A stretch of DNA of 64,000 nt, taken from assembly GCA_039707655.1 (NCBI GenBank), contig CM077665.1, forward strand, positions 306,404,486-306,468,485. Reading direction: 5' to 3'. Positions 1-12,215 of this stretch are shown in pieces; positions within the stretch are counted from its first letter, which is position 1; the number at the start of each line of letters is the position of its first letter. Source of the stretch: Elymus sibiricus. Taxonomy: Eukaryota > Streptophyta > Magnoliopsida > Poales > Poaceae. The notes below the pieces were generated by a model. It saw only the letters and a program-made list of their open reading frames with translations, was not told the DNA's origin and made no database searches. The position numbers and the translations under genes are program-made.

Positions 1-53
1 ATGTATGTTGTCATGAATTATCAAAACCACCAAGGGAGCACATTGTCCTTTCA
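1..53 (-). repeat. Start of the Sirevirus 3' LTR (rest is outside the window)
   Basis: On the minus strand this begins TGAAAGGACAATG and is nearly identical to the outer end of the 5' LTR at 19048-19100. The adjoining tract at 54-67 reads as a purine-rich AAAAAGGGGGAGAT on the minus strand, as expected for the plus-strand primer site next to a 3' LTR. Confidence 0.8.
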
Positions 54-599
54 ATCTCCCCCTTTTTGGTAATTGATGACAACATACAATCAAAGCTTCA
101 AATAAAGATATGCATGGATATAATGAAGACTTTGAAAGACACATGACTTAGATTTGCTCCCCCTAAATGTGTGCAATCCCTTTAAATGATAGTTGCTTTG
201 GAATGCATGGACACACATATAGTAGAAGGGATATAATGAGTCATGCGTACCTTCGCTATATGCATACAATATATATGAGTGAGGTGTATCCTTGTTCAAG
301 ACTTCACTCTTGCAAACAATATGTGCAAGAAGCAAGAGATCATCTTGATCAAGGATATGATGCATATACTTACCTTGAGTTCTTGAGCATTCTTGTAGTA
401 GAGATACACTTGAGAAAACAATGTTAGGAAACACAAGAGTATTCTATCAATCAAAAAGCAATAGGACTCAATAGTACCAAGATATAGAGAAAATATAGAA
501 GGTAGTATTCCTTAAGATTGATATGTCTCCAAGATCATTTAGAAACTTTCTCCCCTACATATGAAATAGTAGGTCATCCTCTCCCTCTGAATCTTAGCA
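54..599 (-). other. Sirevirus 3' non-coding region, distal part
   Basis: No credible coding frame is present. The polypurine tract is at 54-67. Several short TCTCCCCCT-type pyrimidine runs on the plus strand (purine-rich on the sense strand) recur here and again at 9390-9760. This suggests both pieces were one continuous 3' region before the Angela-type element inserted at 604/605. Confidence 0.6.
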
Positions 600-604
600 T
601 TTAG
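600..604. repeat. Target-site duplication TTTAG (left copy) of the Angela-type element
   Basis: TTTAG directly precedes the TGTTGG start of the 5' LTR at 605 and is repeated exactly at 9322-9326 after the 3' LTR. Confidence 0.92.
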
Positions 605-2449
605 TGTTGGAAATATGCCCTAGAGGCAATAATAAATTGGTTATTATTATATTTCCTTGTTCATGATAATCGTTTATTATCCATGCTATAATTGTATTGA
701 TTGGAAACACTGATACAAGTGTGGATACATAGACAACACTGTGTCCCTAGTATGCCTCTAGTGGACTAGCTTGTTGATCAAAGATGGTCAAAGTTTCCTA
801 GCCATAGACATGAGATGTCGTTTGATAACAGGATCACATCATTAGGAGAATGATGTGATGGACAAGACCCAAACTATGAACGTAGCATATGCTCGTGTCA
901 GTTTATTGCTATAGTTTTCTGCATGTCAAGTATCTGTTCCTATGACCATGAGATCATGCAACTCACTGACACCGGAGGAGTACCTTGTGTGTATCAAACG
1001 TCACAACGTAATTGGGTGACTATAAAGATGCTCTAAAGGTATCTCCGAAGGTGTCTGTTGAGTTGGCATGGATCAAGACTGGGATTTGTTACTCCGTGTG
1101 ACGGAGAGGTATCTCAGGGCCCACTCGGTAATACAACATCACAACAAGCCTTGCAAGCAATGTGACTAAAGTGTTAGCCACGGGATCTTGTATTACAGAA
1201 TGAGTAAAGAGACTTGCCGGTAACGAGATTGAACTAGGTATAGAGATACCGACGATCAAATCTCGGGCAAGTAACATACCGAAGAAACAAACAGAACAAC
1301 ATACGGGATTAGCTGAATCCTTGACATAGAGGTTCAACCGATAAAGATCTTCGTAGAATATGTGGGAACCAATATGGGCATCCAGGTCCCGCTATTGGTT
1401 ATTGGCCGTAGAGGTGTCTCGGTCATGTCTGCCTAGTTCTCGAACCCGCAGGGTCTGCACACTTAAGGTTCGGTGACGTTTCGGTAGTATAGAGTTATGT
1501 ATGGTGGTGACCGAAGGTTGTTTGGAGTCCTGGATGAGATCCCGGACGTCATGAGGAGCTCCGGAATGGTCCGGAGGTAAAGATTGATATATAGGAAGTC
1601 CTGTTTTGGTCACCGGAAAAGTTTCGGGTACTTCTGTAGTGTACCAGGAGTGTCGGGAGGGTACCGGGGGCCATCGGGAGGGGTGTCTCGACCCAAAGGA
1701 CCTCATGGGCTGTGGGAGGAGTCAAACCAGCCCCTAGTGGGCTGGCCGAACCCCCCCACTAAGGCCCATGCGGCTAGGGGTGGGAAAAACCCAAAGGTGG
1801 ACAGGTGGAAAGAGTTTCCAAGTGGAGAGGAGGAATCCTACTCCTAGTAGGATTGGAGTAGGACTCCTCCACCTCCTATTTCGGCCGAACCCTTGAGGGT
1901 TTGAGGCTGATTCCTCGCCTCCCTCCCTCCTATATATACTAGAGGATTTAGAGGGGAGATCTAACCCTAATTGCCACGTGCTCCCTCTACTTCTTCTAGA
2001 TCGTTTTCTCCAGTCTAATTTTGGCAATGCTTAGGCGAAGCCCTGCCGGAATAGTTCCACCACCATCGCCGCCACACCGTCGCACTGCCAGAGAACTCAT
2101 CTACCTCTCCGCTCCCTCTTGCTGGATCAAGAAGGCGGAGATCGTCATCGAGCTATACGTGTGTTGAACGCGGAGGTGTCGTCCGTTCGGCACTAGATTG
2201 GAAGGATCGTGATTGGATCGCGGGACAGATCGTGATTGGATCGCGAGACGGATCGTGATGGGATCACGAGACGGCTTGCGATTTGGATCGCGAATACGTT
2301 CGACTACATCAACCGCGTTTCTTAACGCTTCCGCTTAGCGATCTACAAGGGTATGTAGATTCACTCTCCCTCTCGTAGATGCTCATCACCATGGATAGAT
2401 CTTGTGTGTGCGTAGGAAATTTTTGTTTCCCATGCAACGTTCCTCAACA
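605..2449 (+). repeat. 5' LTR of Angela copy 1
   Basis: It runs from TGTTGGAAAT to TCCTCAACA, 1845 bp. A TATATATA box at 1931-1938 lies in a pyrimidine-rich context and is the likely promoter for the genomic RNA. The LTR is followed by one base and then the primer binding site. Confidence 0.92.
1931..1938 (+). promoter_or_regulatory. TATA box of the Angela-type LTR promoter
   Basis: TATATATA lies about 520 bp before the LTR end, and the same box is at 8799-8806 in the 3' LTR and near 30984 in Angela copy 2. Conservation of the box in all three LTRs supports it as the U3 core promoter. Confidence 0.6.
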
Positions 2450-2450
2450 G

Positions 2451-2462
2451 TGGTATCAGAGC
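2451..2462 (+). other. Primer binding site, initiator-Met tRNA (Angela copy 1)
   Basis: TGGTATCAGAGC is the complement of the 3' end of plant initiator-Met tRNA and starts two bases after the 5' LTR end. It primes minus-strand DNA synthesis. Confidence 0.92.
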
Positions 2463-3714
2463 TAGGTCTATGTGTAGATGAGATCTCGAGTAGAACACAA
2501 AGGAGTTTGTGGGCGTTGATATTCAGATTGCTTCCTCCCTTGGTCTTTTCTTGATTCGGCGGTATTGTGGGATGAAGCGGCCCGGACCAACATTACTCGT
2601 ACGCTTACGAGAGACCGGCTCCATCAACTGACATGTAACTTCGTTGCATAAAGATGGCTGGCGGGTGTCTGTTTCTCCCACTTTAGTCGGATTGGATTTG
2701 ACAAAGACGGTCCTTGAGAAGGTTGAATAGCAATTTTTGTATCACCGTTGTGGTTTTTGCGTTGGTAAGAATTGTTCTTGCTAGATACCCGTAGCAGCCA
2801 CATAAAACTTGCAACAACAATTAGAGGACGTCTAACTTGTTTTTGCAGGGTATGTTGTGATGTGATATGGCCAATTACATGATGAGATATATGTGATGTA
2901 TGAGATGATCATGTATTGTATAGAATATCACGACTTGCATGTCGATGAGTAAGGCAACCGACAGGAGCCATAGGGTTGTCTTTAATTATTTTCGCCGTTT
3001 TTGCTTTATTTTATCGCTATGAGTTAGCAATAGTCATGGAAGCAACAGTCGGCGCGACAACCTCATGGCGACACATTGATGGAGATCAAGATGATGGAGA
3101 TCATGGTGTTATGCCGGTGACGATGGAGATCATGTCGGTGCTTTGAAAATGGAGATCAAAAGCACAAGTTCATGGCCATATCATGTCACTTATGATTTGC
3201 ATGTGATGTTAATCCTTTTATGCATCTTATTTTGCTTAGGACGACGGTAGCATTATAAGGTGATCCCTCACTTAAATTTCAAGATAAATTGTGTTCTCCC
3301 CGAGTGTGCACCGTTGCGAAAGTTTGTCGTTTCGAGACACCACGTGATGATCGGGTGTGATAGACTCTATGTTCGCATACAACGGGTGCAAGCCAGTGTT
3401 GCACGTGCGAAACACTCGGATTAAACTTGACGAGCCTAGCATGTACAGACATGGCCTCAGAACACAAGAGACCGAAAGGTCGAACATGAGTCATATAGTA
3501 GATATGATCAGCATGAAGATGTTCACCATTGAAACCACCTCAACTCATGTGATGATCGGACTTGAGTTGGTGGATTTGGATCATGTGACACTCGAATGAC
3601 CGGAGGGATGTCAATTTGAGTGGGAATTTTTAAGTAATATGATTAACTAAACTCATTATCCTGAACGTAGTCAAAATTTCTTTGCTAATTATGTTGTAGA
3701 TTGCTAGCTCGCGC
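2463..3714 (+). other. Untranslated leader of Angela copy 1
   Basis: About 1.25 kb between primer site and gag with no coding frame that I recognise. Leaders of this group usually carry dimerisation and packaging signals, but I cannot place them here. Confidence 0.6.
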
Positions 3715-4500
3715 TATAGCTCCCTTGAATTTTTATATGTTCCTAGAGAAATAGAGTTAAAAGATGATGGTAGCAATAATGCGGACTGGGTCCGTGATCT
3801 GAGGATTGTCCACATTGATGTACAGAAGGCGTATGTCCTTAATGCACCGCTCGGTGCGCCACCCCCTCTAGCGTCGTCTGTAGATGTTGTGAACATCTGA
3901 CAGGCACGTTTTGATGACTACTTGATAGTTCAGTGCGTCATGCATTACGGCTTAGAATTGAGACTCCAAAACATTTTGAACGTCATGGAACATATGAGAT
4001 GTTCTTGGGATCTCAGGCTCGTGCCCGTGTTGAGAGGTATGAGACCTCCAACAAGATTCTTTGCCTGCAAGATGAAGGAGAATAGCTCAATCGGTGAGCA
4101 TGTGCTCAGATTGTCTGGGTGCTACAATCGCTTGAATCGAGTGGGAATTGATCTTCCAGATAAGATAGTGATTGATATAGTTCTCCAAGTCACTGTCACT
4201 AAGCTACTAGAGCTTCGTGATGAACTATAAAAGGCCAGGGATGGAAATAATGATCCCTGAGCTATTCGCAATGTTTGACACCGCGAAGGTAGAAATCAAG
4301 AAGGAGCATCAAGTGTTGATGGTTAGTGAAACCACTAGTTTCGAGAAGGGCAAGGGCAAGGAGGGAAACTTCATGGATGGCAAGTCAGTTGCTGCTCCAA
4401 TGAAGAAACCCAAGGTTGAACCCAAACCCGAGACTAAGTGCTTCTATTATGAGGAGAACGGTCGCTGAAGCGGAACAACCCTAGATACTTGGTAGATAAG
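3715..4500 (+). pseudogene. Broken gag of Angela copy 1
   Basis: Gag is the capsid/nucleocapsid precursor that packages element RNA in cytoplasmic particles. Recognisable Copia gag segments occur in different frames: NADWVRDL-like residues near 3780, and LELRLQ... FACKMKENSSIGEHVLRLSG... LNRVGIDLPDK at 3950-4170. A degenerate nucleocapsid zinc knuckle is near 4436-4480: it keeps the first Cys, but the second Cys reads Tyr, the His reads Arg, and a TGA follows. Frameshifts and stops interrupt the frame repeatedly, so no functional Gag can be made. The better preserved relative (Angela copy 2) has lost this region, so the exact lesions cannot be read by comparison here. Confidence 0.75.
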
Positions 4501-4539
4501 ATGGCTGGCAATGTCGATAGAAGTATATTTGATATACGT

Positions 4540-7440
4540 GTGATTGATGTGTACCTTACTAGTACTCCTAGTAGCACCTGGGTATTGGATACCGGTTCGG
4601 TTGCTAAATGTTAGTAACTCGAAATAAAAGCTACGGAATAAACGGAGGCTAGCTAAGGGTGAGGTGACGATGAGTGTTGGAAGTGTTTCCAAGGTTGATG
4701 TGATCACCATCGCACGCTCTCTCTACCTTCAGGATTAATGATGAACCTAAATAAATTGTATTTGGTGTTTTGCGTTGAGCATGAATGTGATTAGATCATG
4801 TTTATTGCAATACGGTTATTCATTTAAGTTAGAGAATAATGGTTATTCTGTTTACATGAATAATACCTTCAATGGTCATGCATCCAATGAGAATGGTTTA
4901 TTGAATCTTGATCGTGGTGATACACATGTTCATAATATTGATGCCAAAAGATACAAAGTTAATAATGATAGTACCACATGCTTGTAGCACTGCCGGTAAA
5001 TGTCATATTGGTGTAAAACGCATGAAGAAACTCCATGCTGATGGATCTTTGGACTCATTCAATTTTGAATCGGTTGAGACATGCGGACCATGCCTCATGG
5101 GCAAGATGACTAAGACCCCGTTTTCCAGTTTGATGGAGCGGGCAAGTAACTTATGGGAAATGATACATGTTGATGTATTCGGTCCAATGAGTGTTGTAGC
5201 GTGCGGTGGATATCGTTATTTTCCTACCTTCACTGATGATTTGAGTACATATGGGGATATTTACTTAATGAAACACAAGTCTGAAACATTTGAAAAGTTC
5301 AAACAAAATCAGAGTGAAGTTTGAGATCATCGTGACAAGAAGATAAAATGTCTACGATATGATCGTGGAGGTAAATATCTGAGTTACGAGTTTGGTATAC
5401 AACTTAAGACAATGTGGAAGATGTTTCACAACTCACGCCACCTGGAACACCATAGTTTGATGGTGTGTCCGAACGTCGTATTCGTGCTGTATTGGATATG
5501 GTGCAAACTATGATGTCTCTTATCGATTTGCCACTATCGTTTTGGGGTTATGCATTAGAGACAACCACATTCACTTTAAAAGGGGCACCATCTAAGTCCG
5601 TTGAGATGACACCGTATGAATTTTGGTTTGGCGGAAACCTAAGCTGTCATTTCTTAATGTTTGGGGCTGCGACGCTTATGTGAAAAAGGGTTTTCACCTA
5701 ATGAGCTCGAACCCAAAGCGGACAAATACATCTTCATAGAATACCCTAACGTAACAGTTGGGTAAACCTTCTATCTTAGATCCAAGCACAAAGTGTTTGT
5801 TGCTAAAATGGGTCCTTTCTTGAGAAAGAGTTTCTCTCGAAAGAATTGAGTGGGAGGAAGATAGAACTTGATGAGGTTGTTGAACCTTTGTTTCAAGCAG
5901 AGAGTAGTGCAGCGCAGAAAGTTGTTTCTGTGGAGCCTACGTTAGTTGAAGAGGAAGTTGATGATGATGATCATGAAGCTTCGGATCAAGTTACTATCGA
6001 ACCTCATAGGTCGACAAGGACGCGTACTGCTCCTGAGTGGTACAGCAACTCTATCTTAGAGGTCATGTTGTTGGACAACGATGAACCTACGAGCTATGGA
6101 GAAGCGATGATGGGCCCGGATTCCGAGAAATGGTTAGAGGCCATGAAATCCGAGATGGGATCCATGTATGAAAACAAAGAATGGGCTTTGGAAGTATTAC
6201 CTGAAGGGCGAAAGGCCATTCAGAACAAATGGATCTTTAAAAGGAAGACGGACGCGGACGGTAATGTCACCGTCTATAAAGCTCGACTTGTGGAAAAGGG
6301 TTTTTCACAAGTTCAAGGAATTGACTACGATGAGACTTTCTCACCCGTAGCGATGCTAAAGTCTGTTGGAATTATGTTAGCAGTTGCTGCATTTTTCGAT
6401 TAGGAAATTTGGCAGATGGATGTCAAAACATCATTTCCTTAACGGTATCCGTGAGGAAAGGTTGTATGTGATACAACCAGAAGGTTTTGTCAGTCCTAAG
6501 GATGCTGAAATATATGCAAGCTCCAGCGATCCTTCTATGGACTGGAGCAAGCATCTCGGAGTTGGAATATATGCTTTGATAAGGTAATCAAAGTTTTTGA
6601 GTTTATACAAAGTTTATGAGAAACTTGTATTTACAATAAAGTGAGTGGGAGCACTATAGAATTTCTGATAAATATTTGTTGATGACATATTGTTGATCGA
6701 AAATGCTGTAGAATTTCTGGAAAGCATAAAGGGTTGTTTGAAAAGGAGTTTTTCAAAGGAAAACCTGGAATGTAGCTACTTAAATATTGGGCATCTTGAT
6801 CTATAGAGATGGATCAAGACGTCTGATAGAACTTTCAATGAGTACATACCATGACAAGATTTTGAAAGAGTTCAAAATGAATCAGTCAAAGAAAGAGTTC
6901 TTGCCAGATTTGTAAGGTGTGGAGTTGAGTGAGACTCAAAGCTCGACCACGGCCGAACAAAGAGAAAGGACGAAGGTCATCCCCTATGCCTTATCCATAC
7001 GCTATGTATAGTATGCCATGCTGTGTACCGCACCTGTGTGTGCCTTGCCATGAGTCTGTCAAGGGGTACAAGAGGGTCCAGGAGTGGATCACTGGACAGC
7101 GGTCAAGATTATCCTTAGTAACTAGAGGACTAAGGAAATATTTCTCAATTATGGAGGTGATAAAGAGTTCGTCGTAAAGGGTTATATCGATGCAAGCTTT
7201 AACACCAATCCGGATGACTCTGAGTAGCAATCCGGATACGTATAGTGGAGCAACCATTTGGAGTAGCTCCAAGTGGAGCGTAATAGCATCTGCAGTGTGA
7301 CATATATATTTGCAAAGAACACACGGATCTGAATGTTGCAGACCGTTGACTAAAGACCTCTCTCACATGCAAAGCATGATCGAACCCCAGAACCCATTGG
7401 GTGTTAGATTCATAATAATGTAAATCACATGGTGATGTGA
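4540..7440 (+). pseudogene. Broken pol (protease, integrase, reverse transcriptase, RNase H) of Angela copy 1
   Basis: Order is protease-integrase-RT-RNase H as in Copia. A protease active-site stretch WVLDTGS is near 4580. Integrase pieces are at 4985-5324 (GKMTKTPFSS... HVDVFGPMS...) and 5465-5683. The longest open stretch, 5846-6403, covers the linker and the start of RT (EKWLEAMKSEMGSMYENKEW ... KARLVEKGFSQVQGIDYDETFSPVA). From 6403 to 7440 the rest of RT and RNase H are recognisable only by comparison with 28330-29618 and are full of stops, frameshifts and small deletions; the region that should hold YVDD reads as a degenerate FVDD-like stretch near 6675. This is a dead copy that could only have moved with proteins supplied in trans. 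Confidence 0.82.
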
Positions 7441-7462
7441 ACTAGATTATTGACTCTAGTGC

Positions 7463-7472
7463 AAGTGGGAGA
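7463..7472 (+). other. Polypurine tract of Angela copy 1
   Basis: AAGTGGGAGA lies one base upstream of the 3' LTR start and is repeated before the LTR of Angela copy 2 (about 29659-29668). It primes plus-strand DNA synthesis. Confidence 0.85.
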
Positions 7473-7473
7473 C

Positions 7474-9321
7474 TGTTGGAAATATGCCCTAGAGGCAATA
7501 ATAAATTGGTTATTATTATATTTCCTTGTTCATGATAATCGTTTATTATTCATGCTACAATTGTATTGATTGGAAACACGGATACATGTGTGGATACATA
7601 GACAACACTGTGTCCCTAGTATGCCTCTAGTGGACTAGCTCGTTGATCAAAGATGGTCAAAGTTTCCTAGCCATAGACATGAGATGTCGTTTGATAACGG
7701 GATCACATCATTAGGAGAATGATGTGATGGACAAGACCCAAACTATGAACGTAGCATATGATCGTGTCAGTTTATTGCTATAGTTTTCTGCATGTCAAGT
7801 ATCTGTTCCTATTACCATGAGATCATGCAACTCACTGACACCGGAGGAGTACCTTGTGTGTATCAAATGTCACAACGTAACTGGGTGACTATAAAGATGC
7901 TCGACAGGTATCTCCGAAGGTGTCTGTTGAGCTGGCATGGATCAAGACTGGGATTTGTTACTCTGTGTGACGGAGAGGTATCTCAGGGCCCACTCGGTAA
8001 TACAACATCACAACAAGCCTTGCAAGCAATGTGACTAAAGTGTTAGCCACGGGATCTTGTATTACGGAACGAGTAAAGAGACTTGCCGGTAACGAGATTG
8101 AACTAGGTATAGAGATACCGACGATCGAATCTCGGGCAAGTAACATACCGAAGAAACAAAGGGAACAACATACGGGATTAACTGAATCCTTGACATAGAG
8201 GTTCAACCGATAAATATCTTCGTAGAATATCTCGGAACCAATATGGGCATCCAGGTCCCGCTATTGGTTATTGGCCGTAGAGGTGTCTCGGTCATGTCTG
8301 CATAGTTCTCGAACCCGCAGGGTCTGCACACTTAAGGTTCGGTGACGTTTCAGTAGTATAGAGTTATGTATGGTGGTGACCGAAGGTTGTTCGGGGTCCC
8401 GGATGAGATCTCGGATGTCACGAGGAGCTCCAGAATGGTCCGGAGGTAAAGATTGATATATAGGAAGTCCTGTTTTGGTCACCGGAAAACTTTCGGGTAC
8501 TTCGGTAGTGTACCGGGAGTGCCAGGAGGGTACCGGGGGCCATCGGGAGGGGTGTCTCGACCCAAAGGACCTCATGGGCTGTGGGAGGAGTCAAACCAGC
8601 CCCTAGTGGGCTGGCCGAACCCCCCACTAAGGCCCATGCGGCTAGGGGTGGGGAAAACCCAAAGGTGGAAAGGTGGAAAGAGTTTCCAAGTGGAGAGGAG
8701 GAATCCTACTCCTAGTAGGATTGGAGTAGGACTCCTCCACCTCCTATTTCGGCCGAACCCTTGAGGGTTTGAGGCTACCTCCTCCCCTCCCTCCCTCCTA
8801 TATATACTAGAGGATTTAGAGGGGAGAGCTAACCCGAATTGCCACGTGCTCCCTCAACTTCCTCTAGATCGTTTTCTCCTCCAGTCTAATTTCGGCGATG
8901 CTTATGCAAAGCCCTGCCGGAATAGTTCCACCACCATCGCCGCCACACCGTCGCGCTGCCGGAGAACTCATATACCTCTCCACTTCCTCTTGCTGGATCA
9001 AGAAGGCGGAGATCGTCATCGAGCTGTACGTGTGTTGAACGCGGAGGTGCCGTCCGTTCGGCACTAGATTGGAAGGATCGTGATTGGATCGCGGGACGGA
9101 TCGTGATTGGATCGCGAGACGGATCATGATGCGATCGCGGGACGGCTTGCGATTTGGATCGCGAAGACGTTCGACTACATCAACCGCGTTTCTTAACGCT
9201 TCCGCTTAGCGATCTACAAGGGTATGTAGATTCACTCTCCCTCTCGTAGATGCTCATCACCATGGATAGATCTTGTGTGTGCGTGGGAAAAATTTTGTTT
9301 CCCATGCAACGTTCCTCAACA
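7474..9321 (+). repeat. 3' LTR of Angela copy 1
   Basis: 1848 bp, TGTTGG...CAACA, aligned along its full length to 605-2449 with scattered substitutions (about 14 in the first ~500 bp by eye). It is followed immediately by the TTTAG duplication. Confidence 0.92.
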
Positions 9322-9326
9322 TTTAG
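9322..9326. repeat. Target-site duplication TTTAG (right copy)
   Basis: Exact repeat of 600-604. Confidence 0.92.
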
Positions 9327-10790
9327 ATATTGGGATTGGATAGGGTGAGAAAATTCTAACATGAGAATAACAAATGAAACAGACATATTTTTCTCCCCCT
9401 ACTTTGGTATTCTACCCTTGTCTATATAAGTATAAACTCTGATATTCTCCCCCTTGATTATTTCTCCCCCTTTGCATTGAAGCATGTATCTCACTTTAGC
9501 TTTTGAAGCGTTGGTATTTCTCCTCCTTTGGCATTAATTTCCAAAAAGGTCCATACACAGGGTTAGACACAGGGATCATGGAGTTAGAAGGGATCCTTGA
9601 GAACAAGGGTCATAGAATGTAGGGATCATGAAAAACTTTAGAATCATAGAGAGCATTAAAAACGGAGGGAATTGTTGAAAATAATTTCTCCCCCTTTGGC
9701 TTATTTGAGAGCTTGTAAGACTTATCCTCCTTTGAGTCAGGGTTCCTAGAATAGAGTTTCTCCCCTTTTTTTAAATGAGGGATCATCGAAGAAATGAAAA
9801 TGTCACTTGTAGGATCACGAAGGAAATAAGAATTTACCTAACGTGAACATAGACTAGAGAAGATATCAAATCGGTGGCTTCGAGACAAACAAGTCGGTGG
9901 AACCGAGGTGTTGTTGTGCATCTCATCTGATAAATCGGTAGAACCGAGTCATTTGTATCGGAGGCTCCGAGGGCTAAACAGAAACTTGGCAATGTTTGAG
10001 TAACTTGCAAACTGATTTGGAAAACTTGTAACAAAGTGTCAGAAGGATTGTCAAAGAAAATGCAAAAGACTTTACAAAGAGACATCAACTAGAGAAGATT
10101 TGAGTGGTTCCAAGAAATCTTGCAAATAGAGAATGAACCAAACAAGATACTTAATCTAGATGATGGGCGGTGACTAGGTCACCTATATTAGAGTATATTG
10201 ACTTAGGAGCCAAGCAAGAATACTTGATCATAGGTCATACTCATCGTTAAGCTCAAAATGGGGTTACCATTTTTTGATTAAACATTTTAATGTTTTCATA
10301 TCACTTGAGTTGCTTTAACTCATGTCTTGGAGTAAAGCATTTTCAAGGATATGAGTACATACCTTTGAGTGATGTTGATGACGTGGCTTGTAGGTGAACT
10401 TGTTGAGGATGCTCGAGGTTGATGAAGTTCATCTTGAGTTGGGAGCAATCCTTCTTGTTTTGGTACACTTATCACCTACATAGGTTAGTCATGCAAGGAA
10501 GAACAATATATATCCATTTGACATGATATCAATTGAGAATTAGCAAATATGATCACATCAAATATATGTCAAGGATATGGTTGAGTTGTCTTCTTCCTTC
10601 CATCATCAAGAGGGTTGTGGATACTTGGTCATGACAAGATTGCTTATGATTGGAGTTGTTGGCAATCTTGTGAAGTGTTGTTCTTCCAAGTACCTACAAA
10701 ATGTTAGATGCAATACAAGGGAGCATAGAATTCCATGGTATAAGAAAACATGTCAAGTGTGTCATGGAAGAATCATGTAAGCTCATTAGG
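9327..10790 (-). other. Sirevirus 3' non-coding region, proximal part
   Basis: No coding frame is supported. TCTCCCCCT-type runs at about 9392, 9445, 9463 and 9690 match those in 54-599. Motifs of the TCGGTGGNNCCGAG kind (9871-9980) echo the palindromes of the LTR. This is the kind of long spacer between pol and the 3' LTR seen in Sireviruses. No envelope-like frame could be made out. Confidence 0.55.
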
Positions 10791-11289
10791 AGATTAGTTG
10801 TACAATACTTAAAATATGGCAAAAGCAGATTAGTTGTCACAAACAGTTTGGATCGTACAAAAGCAGATTAGTTGTACAATACTTAAAATATGGCAAAAGG
10901 TGCAGACACACTGAACTAACTATCATCAAGCTTTAGGTTAAGTATATTCATATTTCTCATGAATATTACTTCATGAATATTTCTTCATGAATTTTCAATC
11001 TTGGAAAACCGACATGCCTTGTTCATCTTGGACTTGCACAAAGGTTGTTAGACATGCTCTCAAATTTTATTAATTCACTACCACATGAATTCTGTAAATT
11101 TGCTTACACATGCAATGGAGCTGCAAAGAAATCTAGCCTGATATCAATGATTTTGGTTGTCTCTTTGGGATAAATTATATGAATAATTTATATAGAGAAG
11201 ATAAATGAAGGATAAAAAGTTACTTTCCTGTGAGTGGGCATAGGAGCGACTGGTGACAAAGTTACATGGCATCGAGGTAGGGAATGGCT

Positions 11290-11690
11290 GCAGCGCTGCT
11301 TCAAACAATGGGGTATAACTCCTTTGCTAAAATAATTCAAACAATGGGGTATAACTCCTTTGCAAAATAACAACTGTGTGTGAGCTAAAATCATGTACTG
11401 GGAATTTACATGATGGATTGTTGTAGGTCAGAACCTAGGAACCGAGACTCAATGGTCTGAGAGGAACACGATCAGGAGAGTTGGACAAGCTTGATTGGAT
11501 CATATGTACCTACTAAATAAATCATCATCAAATAAAATATGTACTGGAATATAAATGCTGGATTGCTAAACTTGAAAACTGAGTTTCAAAGGATGGAAAG
11601 GAACACAGTCAGGGAGCTAGACACACTTGATTGGATTGTACCTACGAACTCAACCATCAATGAATAAAATCACGTATGTTGTTCTGGTCT
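11290..11690. repeat. Local tandem duplications
   Basis: CAAACAATGGGGTATAACTC occurs twice within about 35 bp (near 11305 and 11338). A longer unit starting TGTACTGG is repeated with offset 146 bp (11394 and 11540) and moderate divergence, including the shared words GATTGGAT and GAGCTAGACA-like segments. Confidence 0.6.
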
Positions 11691-11829
11691 TCTCCTTTTG
11701 ATTCGGATTAACGTGGGGATTATTTTGAGTGGGTAATCGTCATAGATATAGAAGTAAACAAAAACTATGCAACTGATACAAATTTACAGAAAGTTATGTA
11801 AAGTATGCAACGAAAAATAACTTCATGGA

Positions 11830-12144
11830 CTTATAAAAAAACTTAATAAAATAGCTCGCATCTTTTACTGGTTTGTTACTGTAATTGCCACCATCTTCAC
11901 GAACAGAAGATCTGCTCTTGTACTTTGCAGGGCTACTAATTTGCTGACTTTGCAAAACATCAGTTCCTGAATTTAGCCACATATTTAGCTGGGACAATTT
12001 GTCAGATGCTGATACATGTCCTTTTAATGAGTTTGCATGTCGTGTTGGTTCAGACACTGATGCAGGTGAGCTCTTCACCTCGGATGTGAACTCATTCAAA
12101 CTTAGTGAACCAAAACTTTTCACTGCCAGTGTTGAAGTAGACTT
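11830..12144 (-). pseudogene. Possible captured host exon, serine-rich, unidentified
   Basis: On the minus strand a TTAGCCAG splice-acceptor-like sequence ends at 12145. It is followed by about 100 codons without a stop that read as a plausible hydrophilic protein segment rather than random sequence: TLAVKSFGSLSLNEF, SVSEPTRHANSLKGHVSASD, QISSPAKYKSRSSVRED. It is rich in Ser and Lys and has no catalytic motif that I recognise. Neither neighbouring exons nor a clear start codon are visible, so it looks like a single exon carried by the surrounding insert. I cannot name the parent gene. The open frame could be chance, but its amino-acid composition and the acceptor at its edge argue against that. 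Confidence 0.35.
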
Positions 12145-12215
12145 CTGGCTAATAAGTAATAACATCTCTAACTTGATGATGATTACGCGCCACATCACCA
12201 AAATTTAACCACCGG

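Larger units (their letters stand above)
605..9321 (+). mobile_element. Complete Angela/WIS/BARE-type Copia retrotransposon (Angela copy 1)
   Basis: This 8.7-kb element has both LTRs (605-2449 and 7474-9321), TG...CA ends, a primer site complementary to initiator-Met tRNA at 2451-2462, a purine-rich tract just before the 3' LTR and a perfect 5-bp duplication TTTAG. The LTR start TGTTGGAAATATGCCC and the ACATCAACCGCGTTT motif near the LTR end are hallmarks of the BARE-1/WIS/Angela group. It is inserted in the 3' non-coding region of the Sirevirus. Coding regions are badly broken. By eye the LTRs differ at about 14 of the first ~500 positions (roughly 3%). Confidence 0.92.
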
